Shown here: in pieces, positions 7,999 to 15,825 of the stretch
How the letters are laid out: each line of letters begins with the position of its first letter
Position numbering within the stretch: the stretch's first letter is position 1
Assembly: GCA_021781655.1 (NCBI GenBank)
Contig: JAJXWJ010000013.1
Location: 1-56,370, forward strand
Direction: 5' to 3'
Origin: Bacillota bacterium
Lineage (GTDB): Bacteria > Bacillota > Clostridia > Clostridiales > Clostridiaceae
Length of the DNA stretch: 56,370 bases
Notes under the pieces: generated by a model
What the model saw: only the letters and a program-made list of their open reading frames with translations
Databases searched by the model: none
What the model was told of the DNA's origin: nothing
Translations under genes and position numbers: made by a program

Positions 7999-9318
7999 TT
8001 ACTCCTCCAATAAAAAATCACTAATATATTTGCATAAATAGCTATCTTTAAATTTCATAAACTCATTAGAATTCACAAAATTATTTATGCACTTTAAGTA
8101 TTTATTCCAAGTAAATTCATCCATTTTAGAAATATATAAATATAATTCATCATAATCGTTAAATTTTCTCATATCTATAAATACATCTTCTGGAATATAG
8201 TCTAATATATTTTTTGCCCCTAAATATATTGGAACACAACCAGATAATAAGCAATCTAAAATTTTTTCTGTCACGTATCCATTTACTTCCTTTTGATTTT
8301 CAAAACATATGCAAAATTTATATTTGCTTAAAATTGGTTGCTTATATTTTAGCTTTCCCTTATAGCTTAAATATCCTTTACCTTCCCATCCAGCTCCATA
8401 AAAATCAAATTGAGTACAATACTTGTCTTCAAAAAAATCAATTGCTTTTCTTCTTAATGAATATAGTTCATTTTTTTCTTTAGAATACTTATTCCCTGCA
8501 ATTAAAGTACAAAGCTTTCTTTCATAAAAGTCATATTTTATTGTTGGTTTTAAATCATCTGATTTTGTATACCAAAACTTAAAATACTTTTTATTGTCTA
8601 CAAGATCATCCATCCAAGTAAAAACGTACTTAAAATATTTATGGAGTTCTTTATTGTAAATTTCTCTTTGAACAACCTCCGGTTCCCAAATGAATAAAAT
8701 TAAATTATTAATATTATTTTCTAAACAATAATTTAAAAATATATTTGTTTCTTTGTTTATATTATTAAAAATTATCCATTTAGCTGTTTTCATATTTCCA
8801 TTATCTAAAGTTTTTAAAGTATACCCTTTTATTAACATTTGTTCTGATAATCTTTTAAATAAGTTTTTATTTATGTTATTAAGCATATCGTTTTCATTAA
8901 ATATTTGATTATTTAGTTGCCAATCATAATTGGGATAAAATAAAATTGTGTTTCTTTCGTATACATTTTGATTATCTTTCCACTTATTAATTATTTCTTC
9001 ATCTGTTTCATAAATTTTAATTAATTCTATCCCTAACTTTTCTAAATATTTAATTCTATCATAAATAATATCTTGATAAACATCCGATGAAATTATTATT
9101 GCTTTAATATTATTTTTTAATTGGTCTATTTCAAAAATCTTATATCCAAAAATACAATCACCAATATTATTTCTATCAATAATTCCAATAATATTTTCTT
9201 TGTATAATATATTATCTAACAATATTTTCGTATGATTTCCAGAGCCATATATTGCAATTGGATAATCTTTATATTTTAAAAGTTTTCTATTCAAAATATC
9301 AATATAGTATTTAAACAT
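7999..9318 (-). CDS. Rossmann-like module fused to a GT10 (fucosyltransferase-like) domain
   Basis: 439 residues. The first ~95 residues are the shared module in its most diverged form (IAIYGSGNHTKILL, IIGIIDRNNIGD, AIIISSDVYQDI). The C-terminal third is a clear GT10 family domain: FCICFENQKEVNGYVTEKIL, then CVPIYLGAKNILDYIPEDVF and FIDMRKFNDY, matching the alpha-1,3-fucosyltransferase C-terminal motif (YVTEKI..., G.VPIY.GA.NI.DYIP...FI). GT10 enzymes are GT-B inverting transferases using GDP-fucose or related donors. No GDP-fucose synthesis genes are in the window, so the donor is open. AGGAGG six bases before the ATG fixes the start. Confidence 0.8.
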   Translation of the reverse strand: MFKYYIDILNRKLLKYKDYPIAIYGSGNHTKILLDNILYKENIIGIIDRNNIGDCIFGYKIFEIDQLKNNIKAIIISSDVYQDIIYDRIKYLEKLGIELIKIYETDEEIINKWKDNQNVYERNTILFYPNYDWQLNNQIFNENDMLNNINKNLFKRLSEQMLIKGYTLKTLDNGNMKTAKWIIFNNINKETNIFLNYCLENNINNLILFIWEPEVVQREIYNKELHKYFKYVFTWMDDLVDNKKYFKFWYTKSDDLKPTIKYDFYERKLCTLIAGNKYSKEKNELYSLRRKAIDFFEDKYCTQFDFYGAGWEGKGYLSYKGKLKYKQPILSKYKFCICFENQKEVNGYVTEKILDCLLSGCVPIYLGAKNILDYIPEDVFIDMRKFNDYDELYLYISKMDEFTWNKYLKCINNFVNSNEFMKFKDSYLCKYISDFLLEE

Positions 9319-9328
9319 ACAAATCCTC

Positions 9329-10306
9329 CTAGTTTAATTCTCTTTCCCAATTAATATTTCTTTTAATAACCTTTGAAGGATTCCCTGCTACAATTACATT
9401 TTTATCAACATCTTTAGTTACAACAGCATTCATTGAGATAATGCTACCTTCCTGAATTTTGACACCTTTTAATACTTTGGCACCTTTACAAATCCAAACA
9501 TGGTTTCCAATAAAAATACTTTTTGAAATATTTAGTCTTTTTTTAGTTTTATTATCAATAACAGAATGGGTGTCTGTTGCCATTATATCAATGTCTTCTG
9601 AAAGCATGCAATCGGAGCCGAAATTAATTTCTATATTACTATCCGAAACACATAAATTAGCTCCATTACAAGTTGTAGCTTTACTTATTAATATTTTACC
9701 TTTAGTACAATTTTTAACATAAATAAAATTTGTTTTATCAAAACTGCAGTAACTTTTAATTATCAATTCATTATTTTCGCCATTTATATTTATATTGCAG
9801 TTATTTAAAAAAACATTATTTTCAAAAATAATTTTATTGTTTTCCCCATTTATGTTAATAATTACATCGACTATATTGCATTCATTATCTATTTCTAGAA
9901 TATTTGAATTTCCTATTACCTTCAAATCAATTTTTTTAAACAATCCTTTATTTACGCATATTTTGTTATCTAAACCTCGATTTACAATTTTAATATTTGA
10001 TATTTTAAAAAATTCATATTTCTCAAGTTTGCAATTAAAATCAAATATATTAATAAGTTTATTTTTACCAATTTTTAATTTTAAAAGCTGTGTTTCTATT
10101 TCTTTATAATATTGACTAGCAATTATTATATAATCAAACTCATAATTTATTAATTCCATTGGAGAAATAACTTTTTTTCCATTAAAATTTTTATTGATTT
10201 TAGTTTCATCATTTTCTAAATAGCATATTAAATTCACATCATAATTTAATAAATCATAAACATATTGTGCTGAGCTACCAGTACCAAAAATCATAACTTT
10301 TTTCAT
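9329..10306 (-). CDS. Rossmann-like module fused to a left-handed beta-helix acyltransferase
   Basis: 325 residues. Residues 1 to about 92 are the shared module (VMIFGTGSSAQYVYDLL, ICYLENDETKI, IIIASQYYKEIETQL). Residues from about 130 form hexapeptide repeats, ending in IFIGNHVWICKGAKVLKGV and ISMNAVVTKDVDKN with AGNPSKVIK, the WbbJ/LacA-type acetyltransferase terminus; the His of TDTHSV is the likely catalytic residue. The enzyme would transfer an acetyl (or other acyl) group from CoA to a sugar. The order Rossmann-then-beta-helix resembles PglD/NeuD, which N-acetylate 4-amino UDP-sugars, so it could stand in for the missing PseH. An O-acetyltransferase is equally possible. Confidence 0.8.
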   Translation of the reverse strand: MKKVMIFGTGSSAQYVYDLLNYDVNLICYLENDETKINKNFNGKKVISPMELINYEFDYIIIASQYYKEIETQLLKLKIGKNKLINIFDFNCKLEKYEFFKISNIKIVNRGLDNKICVNKGLFKKIDLKVIGNSNILEIDNECNIVDVIININGENNKIIFENNVFLNNCNININGENNELIIKSYCSFDKTNFIYVKNCTKGKILISKATTCNGANLCVSDSNIEINFGSDCMLSEDIDIMATDTHSVIDNKTKKRLNISKSIFIGNHVWICKGAKVLKGVKIQEGSIISMNAVVTKDVDKNVIVAGNPSKVIKRNINWERELN

Positions 10307-10348
10307 AAATACCTCTTACCTTATTATATTTTTAATAATAATAATAAA

Positions 10349-11506
10349 TTAAAAATATATTTCTTCATTTAAAATTTTAGTCATTTTTTCAGCTCCGAAA
10401 ATATTTAAGTGTGACTCATCTCTAAAATCACTATCATCAAAAAAATTGGAATCAAAGAAATCTAAAAATTGAAATTCAAATTTATCATATAAATTTTTAA
10501 TTATATCATAAAATTGTTCCTTTAGCCTAATATCAAAGTATTTAAAGTAATACTTTGTAACTGGAAATATTATTATAATAGGTTTTATATTATAATTTTT
10601 TAATAAACTCATATATTCATATATCAAGCTTTCATTTTCACAAATTGTCTCAGGATAGTTTTTATTTGAATCAATCTTTGCTTTGTTTTTTCCTCTTTGT
10701 ACTTTTTCTTCAAATTTTAATTCTCCAAATACTTTTTTACGATAATTATGATAAAAGCCGTCATAATCAACTAATTTTAAATACTTATGAATATAGTCTT
10801 TTGAGAAAAATTTTTCTGCAAAAAAACCTTTTTTTTCAGTCAACTTTTTCATAACTTCATCTTTATTTTTATCATAGCCATGATTGATTCCAAATAGTTT
10901 ATTATATATTAATGGACATTTAAATTTATAAATACTTAATGCTAAGTCATATTCAAAACTATAATAACTAAGACCGATAATACAATATCTTATATCGTTT
11001 TTTGAATTTTCTATAATTCGTTTTGCAATATAATAGTCCCAATATATATCTTGTGAAGCCAAGGCTAAATTAGCAGTTTTAAATTTAAGCTTTTGTTCTA
11101 TAACCCCTTCCTCTGCATAAGACAAACCTGTTATTATCATTTTATAATCTATACTAGACATAATATTATCGTATATAGTTTTTTGTTTGTGGTAATCAAA
11201 TTTACACACATCTATAATTGCAAAATCTTTTATATATTCGAAGTAATCAAATATTTTATTTTCGCTTATTCCAATAGCTTTTAGCTGCTCTAATATATCA
11301 TTACCAAATTGACTTGCAATAATTATAAAATCAAAACTTAATTTTATAATATGTAATGGATTAATAACTTTTTTATTAAAATAATTACTTCCTTGCTTAT
11401 TTAAATCATTATCAACATAACAAATTATATTTACTTTTTCTCTATCAAGTAAATTATTTAATTGTTCAGAACATTTACCAGTACCAAAAATAATAACTTT
11501 GTACAT
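10349..11506 (-). CDS. Rossmann-like module fused to an SGNH-like domain (paralogue)
   Basis: 385 residues, same plan as the protein at 5842-6954. Module: VIIFGTGKCSEQLNNLL, ICYVDNDLNKQGS, FIIIASQFGNDILEQL. Second domain: IITGLSYAEEGVIEQKL, ALASQDIYWDYYIAKRII, IGLSYYSFEYDLALS and, near the end, DSDFRDESHLNIFGAEKM, whose Asp and His match SGNH block V. The two paralogues share these blocks in the same order, so they arose by duplication or were recruited together. AGGTGGAGAT precedes the ATG. The function is unknown; sugar O-acylation or deacylation is the best guess. Confidence 0.6.
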   Translation of the reverse strand: MYKVIIFGTGKCSEQLNNLLDREKVNIICYVDNDLNKQGSNYFNKKVINPLHIIKLSFDFIIIASQFGNDILEQLKAIGISENKIFDYFEYIKDFAIIDVCKFDYHKQKTIYDNIMSSIDYKMIITGLSYAEEGVIEQKLKFKTANLALASQDIYWDYYIAKRIIENSKNDIRYCIIGLSYYSFEYDLALSIYKFKCPLIYNKLFGINHGYDKNKDEVMKKLTEKKGFFAEKFFSKDYIHKYLKLVDYDGFYHNYRKKVFGELKFEEKVQRGKNKAKIDSNKNYPETICENESLIYEYMSLLKNYNIKPIIIIFPVTKYYFKYFDIRLKEQFYDIIKNLYDKFEFQFLDFFDSNFFDDSDFRDESHLNIFGAEKMTKILNEEIYF

Positions 11507-11563
11507 ATCTCCACCTTTAAATAATATCTAAAGAATTAATATATTCCTTATAATTTTTTGAGT

Positions 11564-12616
11564 TTAAAATTTTATTTTATCCCAATACAATGGCGTTCCT
11601 TTTTTAATATCTCCTTTAGCTTTCTTACCTAAAACATCATTAATATATTTAGTTTCCATTCCAAAGCCAGGTCTTATACTCCTAACATTATCCTTTGTAA
11701 AAATTTCTCCCTGTTTCATGTCTTTTGTGACAAAAAGTGACCTTGAATGTTCTCTGCTTTTAAGTTGTTTTTCAGTTAATTCATATGTAACTGTGCCAAG
11801 AGCTTTTTCAACTTCTCTGATAGCTTTAACCATGTTTTTAAATTCCAAGGGCTCCATTGAAAACTTTGAATCAGGTCCTCCAGCGCTTCTATTTAGAGTA
11901 AAATGCTTTTCTACTATTTTTGCCCCTAAAGCCACTGCTGCCACAGATACAGAGGTTCCAAGAGTGTGGTCGGAAATACCAACTGTGTAATTAAAAGTAT
12001 CAAGCATATTAGGAATTGTCTTTAAGTTTATAGCTTCAAAGGGTGAGGGGTACTCACTGGTACATTTTAAAAGAGCAATTTGCTCATTACCTGATCTTTT
12101 GCAAGCCTTTAAAGCCTCTTCTATATCCTTTAGGGTTGCTATTCCAGTGGACATTATTATCGGTTTGCCTTTAGAAGCTACGTATTCTATAAAAGGTATA
12201 TCCGTAATTTCAAAGGACGCAATTTTATAAGCTGGCACCTCCATTTCCTCTAAAAAATCTACAGCTTTATTGTCAAAAGGAGATGAAAAACATATAAGTC
12301 CTTCCTCTTCTGCTATCTTTTTTAACTTAGGCTGCCATTCCCATGGAGTATAAGCTTCTTGATACAATTTATACAAGGTAGTTCCATCCCAAATTGTGCC
12401 CTGTCTTATTTGAAAATATTCGTTATCACAATCAAGTGTTATAGTATCTGGTGTATAGGTTTGAAGCTTTATTGCATCTGCTCCTGCTTCTTTTGCCGCC
12501 TTTATTAGCTTCACCGCATTTTCATAGCTTTGTAGATGATTTGCTGATAATTCTGCTATAATAAAAACTGGTGAATCTTCACCGATTACCTTGTTATCTA
12601 TATTTAAGTAATTCAA
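11564..12616 (-). CDS. pseI: Pseudaminic acid synthase (NeuB family, PseI type)
   Basis: 350 residues: a NeuB TIM-barrel (1 to about 285) plus a C-terminal SAF/antifreeze-like domain (from about 290). PseI-type rather than sialic or legionaminic synthase because of KLQTYTPDTITLD followed by GTIWDGTTLYKLYQEAYTPW and ICFSSPFDNKAVDFLEEM. The catalytic region STGIATLKDIEEAL and the KHFTLNRSAGGPDSKFSMEP active-site loop are intact. It condenses 2,4-diacetamido-2,4,6-trideoxy-L-altrose with phosphoenolpyruvate. The start codon is TTG, placed by AGGTGA seven bases upstream; no in-frame ATG lies near. A terminator and a possible weak sigma-D promoter lie between it and the preceding gene. Confidence 0.9.
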   Translation of the reverse strand: MNYLNIDNKVIGEDSPVFIIAELSANHLQSYENAVKLIKAAKEAGADAIKLQTYTPDTITLDCDNEYFQIRQGTIWDGTTLYKLYQEAYTPWEWQPKLKKIAEEEGLICFSSPFDNKAVDFLEEMEVPAYKIASFEITDIPFIEYVASKGKPIIMSTGIATLKDIEEALKACKRSGNEQIALLKCTSEYPSPFEAINLKTIPNMLDTFNYTVGISDHTLGTSVSVAAVALGAKIVEKHFTLNRSAGGPDSKFSMEPLEFKNMVKAIREVEKALGTVTYELTEKQLKSREHSRSLFVTKDMKQGEIFTKDNVRSIRPGFGMETKYINDVLGKKAKGDIKKGTPLYWDKIKF

Positions 12617-12653
12617 TTAACTTCACCTACTTTATAAAATTAATATAATTTAT

Positions 12654-12681
12654 TTATCGTTCATTAACTAAAAAAACTTAA
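12654..12681 (-). promoter_or_regulatory. Possible weak sigma-D promoter before pseI
   Basis: On the minus strand the -10 is ACGATAA (12654-12660), identical to that of three better sites in the window. At 16 bases the -35 is only TTAAG. That -35 lies inside the 3' arm of the terminator. It would restart transcription after the terminator; evidence is limited to the -10 and the context. Confidence 0.35.
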
Positions 12682-12711
12682 ACAAAATTTGTTTAAGCCC
12701 TTTTTAGTTAA
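12664..12711 (-). terminator. Intrinsic terminator inside the glycosylation island
   Basis: On the minus strand GGGCTTAAAC pairs with GTTTAAGTTT around AAATTTT, the outer part through G-U pairs, followed by a T run; a TTAACTAAAAA outer arm extends the inverted repeat. The G-U pairs occur in the minus-strand RNA, so it terminates or attenuates transcription leaving the 12714-13703 gene and lowers expression of pseI and the genes after it unless they have another promoter. Confidence 0.7.
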
Positions 12712-12713
12712 TT

Positions 12714-13703
12714 TTATTTTATCCAATTTTCAGTTTCTTCTATACCGTCTTTTAAACTATATTTTGGCTCCCAGCCTAAAAGTTTATTAGCTTTATAATA
12801 GTTACATTTTAATTTCATTATTTCACTTTGTGGGTGAATGTGAGGCAGATGCTTTATCTCTACTCTTTCTTTTGCTATTAGCCTTGCAAGTTCATTTATC
12901 GTTACGTCTTCTCCAGTGCCTGCATTAACTATTTCACCATTTAAGTTACCACTTAATGCACACATAACTATAAATTGGGCACAATCCTTTACATACAACA
13001 AATCTCTAGTTTGCTCTCCTGTGCCATATATATTTATAGCTTTTCCTTCCAATGCATTTTTAATAAATATAGAAACAACTCCACCTTCACCACCTGATTT
13101 TTGAAAAGGTCCATATGTATTAAAAGGTCTAATTACTACAGCTGGAAGCTTATATGTATTATAGTAAGAAAGCACCATGTTTTCTGCTGCTATTTTACTA
13201 GCTCCGTATGGCGATACTGGCTTTGTAGGATGTTCTTCATCTATCCCACCTATATCTGCCTTATCGTATACCATACAAGTACTCATAAAAACAAACTTAC
13301 AAGGATAGGTTTCTTCTTTATCTTCTATTACCCATGTATCACCTTCCATTTTACCTTTAGCTCCAAACATCTGTTTTTTTGCAAACTGAAGTAAATTAAA
13401 GGTTCCTACTGTATCGTTAAAAAAAGTTGTCTCAGGGTCATCTATGCTGTCTTGAACATTTATGGAAGCAGCCAAATGAATTATTATATCAAACTTGTTT
13501 TGAAAAACCTTTTCTAAAATATTTTTATCATTAATATCTCCACCAAAAAAGGTGAAAGCTTTATTACAGGAAAATTCCTCAATATTATTTAAGCTTCCAT
13601 TTGAAAGATTATCCAAAACGATAACCTCATGCTTATCTTTAAGTAAAGTATAAACTACCCATCTTCCAATAAAACCTGCTCCGCCTGTCACTAAAATTTT
13701 CAT
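12714..13703 (-). CDS. NAD-dependent epimerase/dehydratase (extended SDR)
   Basis: 329 residues. N-terminal Rossmann fold with ILVTGGAGFIGRWVV; catalytic triad elements in FMSTCMVYD and the YGASK (Tyr-x3-Lys) motif; substrate part with RPFNTYGPFQ and YGTGEQTRDLLYVKDCAQF. It acts on a nucleotide sugar as a 4-epimerase or 4,6-dehydratase. It resembles the GDP-GlcNAc 4,6-dehydratase-like SDR of Campylobacter legionaminic loci, and also UDP-glucose 4-epimerases, so the reaction is not fixed. With the PseB-like gene at 18185 the island has two such enzymes, which suggests a second sugar besides the nonulosonic acid. GGAGGG precedes the ATG. The terminator directly behind it ends the upstream half of the island. 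Confidence 0.8.
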   Translation of the reverse strand: MKILVTGGAGFIGRWVVYTLLKDKHEVIVLDNLSNGSLNNIEEFSCNKAFTFFGGDINDKNILEKVFQNKFDIIIHLAASINVQDSIDDPETTFFNDTVGTFNLLQFAKKQMFGAKGKMEGDTWVIEDKEETYPCKFVFMSTCMVYDKADIGGIDEEHPTKPVSPYGASKIAAENMVLSYYNTYKLPAVVIRPFNTYGPFQKSGGEGGVVSIFIKNALEGKAINIYGTGEQTRDLLYVKDCAQFIVMCALSGNLNGEIVNAGTGEDVTINELARLIAKERVEIKHLPHIHPQSEIMKLKCNYYKANKLLGWEPKYSLKDGIEETENWIK

Positions 13704-13717
13704 CTTTTACCCTCCAA

Positions 13718-14857
13718 TTATACCAATCCCATTATATCTTTAACTCTATTGTTCCAAGTATGATTTTTTTCAACAATAGCTCTAGCACTATCCGCCATAA
13801 TTATCCTTTTTTTATCGTTGCTCAGTATTTCGCCAAGCCTTTCGTCAATATTACTCATATCCTTAATATCGGTAAGAAGTGCACTATCATTAAAAATATT
13901 TTCAAGCAAAGGCGAGTGATTTGAAAATATAACACTGCCACACATAGCACTATTTAATACTCTTTCGGTAATTCCATTATACACTAAAGTCATAGTTGCA
14001 TTTAAAGAAATTTTTGAGCGTTTTAAAATATCAAGGCTATCCTCTATATTTACTGAAGGACGTATCGTTATATTATCTGAATTTAAATATTTGTTCCACA
14101 CATCATTTCCGTATATCTCTATCTTCTGTTCCTTTATATTTTGTATAAACTTAAGTCTATTAAAAAATCTTAAATACTTATCAATTTCAGGAAGGAGCAC
14201 CAATTGAAATTTTATCTTATCCGCATCTCCGATATTTTGATGACCGTTATAAGCTAATGCAATATTTAATATTTCATGTAACGGCATAAATGAATTATAC
14301 ATCCCTATTTCAATAGCATCATTTAAAATTTTATTTACAGGTTTACTAAATTTAACCTTCCACGAATTTCTAAGCTCTTCGTAATCCACCATAGTACCAA
14401 AAAAAACAATATCTTTATCTTTATCTTTATTTTCACTGCAGTATTCAATTTTTTTATCTGCAGCAAGCAGTAGCACAAAGGCGTTATTTACCTTTATATC
14501 ATTTTTCAAAAAATTTACTCTTCCAACATCGTTACAGCCCATATAAAGTTCTTTACAATTTAAGTCTAATAACGGTATATGGTAAATAGGGTGATCAACC
14601 ATTATTGCTAAATGTTTTAAGCCAAAAGACTTATAATAAAGCCTATTATTAAAATTAAAGCTCATAGAATTAAAACCTATGCAAAGCTTTGGCTTTTTTT
14701 CTTCTAAGGACTTTTTAAAGCTTATACTATCAAAATTAACCAAATCAACAATTTGTGCTTCTATTCCTTCAGCTAAAAATGCTTCATATAGCTTTTGAGA
14801 AAAGTACCCCATTACTTCATAAGCACCAGTACCTTTAAAAATAACTATATCTTTCAT
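13718..14857 (-). CDS. CgeB-like glycosyltransferase
   Basis: 379 residues of GT-B type. The C-terminal region GITERVLNSAMCGSVIFSNH, then LLENIFND, matches the spore-maturation CgeB / Glyco_trans_1_2 family, where a Glu binds the donor ribose. The N-terminal half includes IGFNSMSFNFNNRLYY and LAIMVDHPIYHIPLLDL, an MVDHP-type motif seen in this family. Its ATG overlaps the pseG stop in ATGA, so the two are translationally coupled. A role in adding or extending the nonulosonic acid glycan is inferred from position. No transmembrane segment. Confidence 0.75.
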   Translation of the reverse strand: MKDIVIFKGTGAYEVMGYFSQKLYEAFLAEGIEAQIVDLVNFDSISFKKSLEEKKPKLCIGFNSMSFNFNNRLYYKSFGLKHLAIMVDHPIYHIPLLDLNCKELYMGCNDVGRVNFLKNDIKVNNAFVLLLAADKKIEYCSENKDKDKDIVFFGTMVDYEELRNSWKVKFSKPVNKILNDAIEIGMYNSFMPLHEILNIALAYNGHQNIGDADKIKFQLVLLPEIDKYLRFFNRLKFIQNIKEQKIEIYGNDVWNKYLNSDNITIRPSVNIEDSLDILKRSKISLNATMTLVYNGITERVLNSAMCGSVIFSNHSPLLENIFNDSALLTDIKDMSNIDERLGEILSNDKKRIIMADSARAIVEKNHTWNNRVKDIMGLV

Positions 14858-15822
14858 ATATTATCTCCTTTTATAACTTCTGCAATCCTACTAGCACCTT
14901 TTCCGTCTACTAGATAGTTCATATTATAGGTTAGCTGCCTTCTAAAATCTACGTCACTATATAAAATATTAAATTTTTCAATAAAATTAGCATCATAACC
15001 ATTTGTAAAGTTAGTAAACAACAGCTTAGTATTTTTATGCATTTCATTAATAAATTTAAGTTGATTTATTGCTGTAACAATAGCTAAAGTTGGAACAGAA
15101 GCAGCACAAAGCTCATAAATTGTACTTCCTCCTGCACTTATTGCAATATGGCTTTCTTTCATAATGGAAGCCATGTTATCAACATTACAATAAAAATTTA
15201 CATTTTCACTTTTGTAGCTTAAAATAAGCTTATCTCTATGAAGGTTTGTCACACCCAATACTATATTGTAACTTAAATTCGGATACGCTTTTAACAATTC
15301 GTCCAATATATTTTTCGTAAAGTTATATTCATCTGCAGCACCTAAGGTTAATAATATTTTTTCAACCTTTATTTGAGGCTCATTAAACCTCAAGTCATCA
15401 AATTGTTCCCTTAAAGGTACATATTTAGGTCCAAGAAGCCTTATTTTAGCATCTTTATAGTTTAAATTTTCTGTTCCTACGCTGTAGTTTACTATAACAT
15501 CTATATTATAGGAATTTAAGCAATTTAAGTCGTCAATATATATCAATTTTTTTGCGAACATATAAAAATATTGCAATTTTTCAGTGGTATTTACTTCATA
15601 ACTATCTACGATCATAAAATCAAATTTTTGCTCTAAGGGCATTTTATTATTGACCTTATAATTTTTATTTTTTAAATACAAAAAAGCAGCTAATGAGCTG
15701 TTAGTGCATATATATTCTACGTTAACTCCCTTATTCTTTAGTTTGTCACCAATTGCCATAGTTCTTATTATATGTCCCATTCCTATTTTTTCAGAACCAT
15801 CAGCAAAAATAGCTCCATTCAT
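14854..15822 (-). CDS. pseG: UDP-2,4-diacetamido-trideoxy-altrose hydrolase, PseG/SpsG
   Basis: 322 residues with a GT-B-like fold. The opening IFADGSEKIGMGHIIR carries His17, equivalent to the catalytic histidine of Campylobacter PseG. Later LLTLGAADEYNFTKNIL and ISAGGSTIYELCAASVPTL form the nucleotide-binding half. It removes UDP from UDP-2,4-diacetamido-2,4,6-trideoxy-altrose to give the free sugar used by PseI. Three bases separate it from the spsF-like gene upstream and it overlaps the next gene by four bases, so this is a compact core. Confidence 0.88.
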   Translation of the reverse strand: MNGAIFADGSEKIGMGHIIRTMAIGDKLKNKGVNVEYICTNSSLAAFLYLKNKNYKVNNKMPLEQKFDFMIVDSYEVNTTEKLQYFYMFAKKLIYIDDLNCLNSYNIDVIVNYSVGTENLNYKDAKIRLLGPKYVPLREQFDDLRFNEPQIKVEKILLTLGAADEYNFTKNILDELLKAYPNLSYNIVLGVTNLHRDKLILSYKSENVNFYCNVDNMASIMKESHIAISAGGSTIYELCAASVPTLAIVTAINQLKFINEMHKNTKLLFTNFTNGYDANFIEKFNILYSDVDFRRQLTYNMNYLVDGKGASRIAEVIKGDNI

Positions 15823-15825
15823 ATG

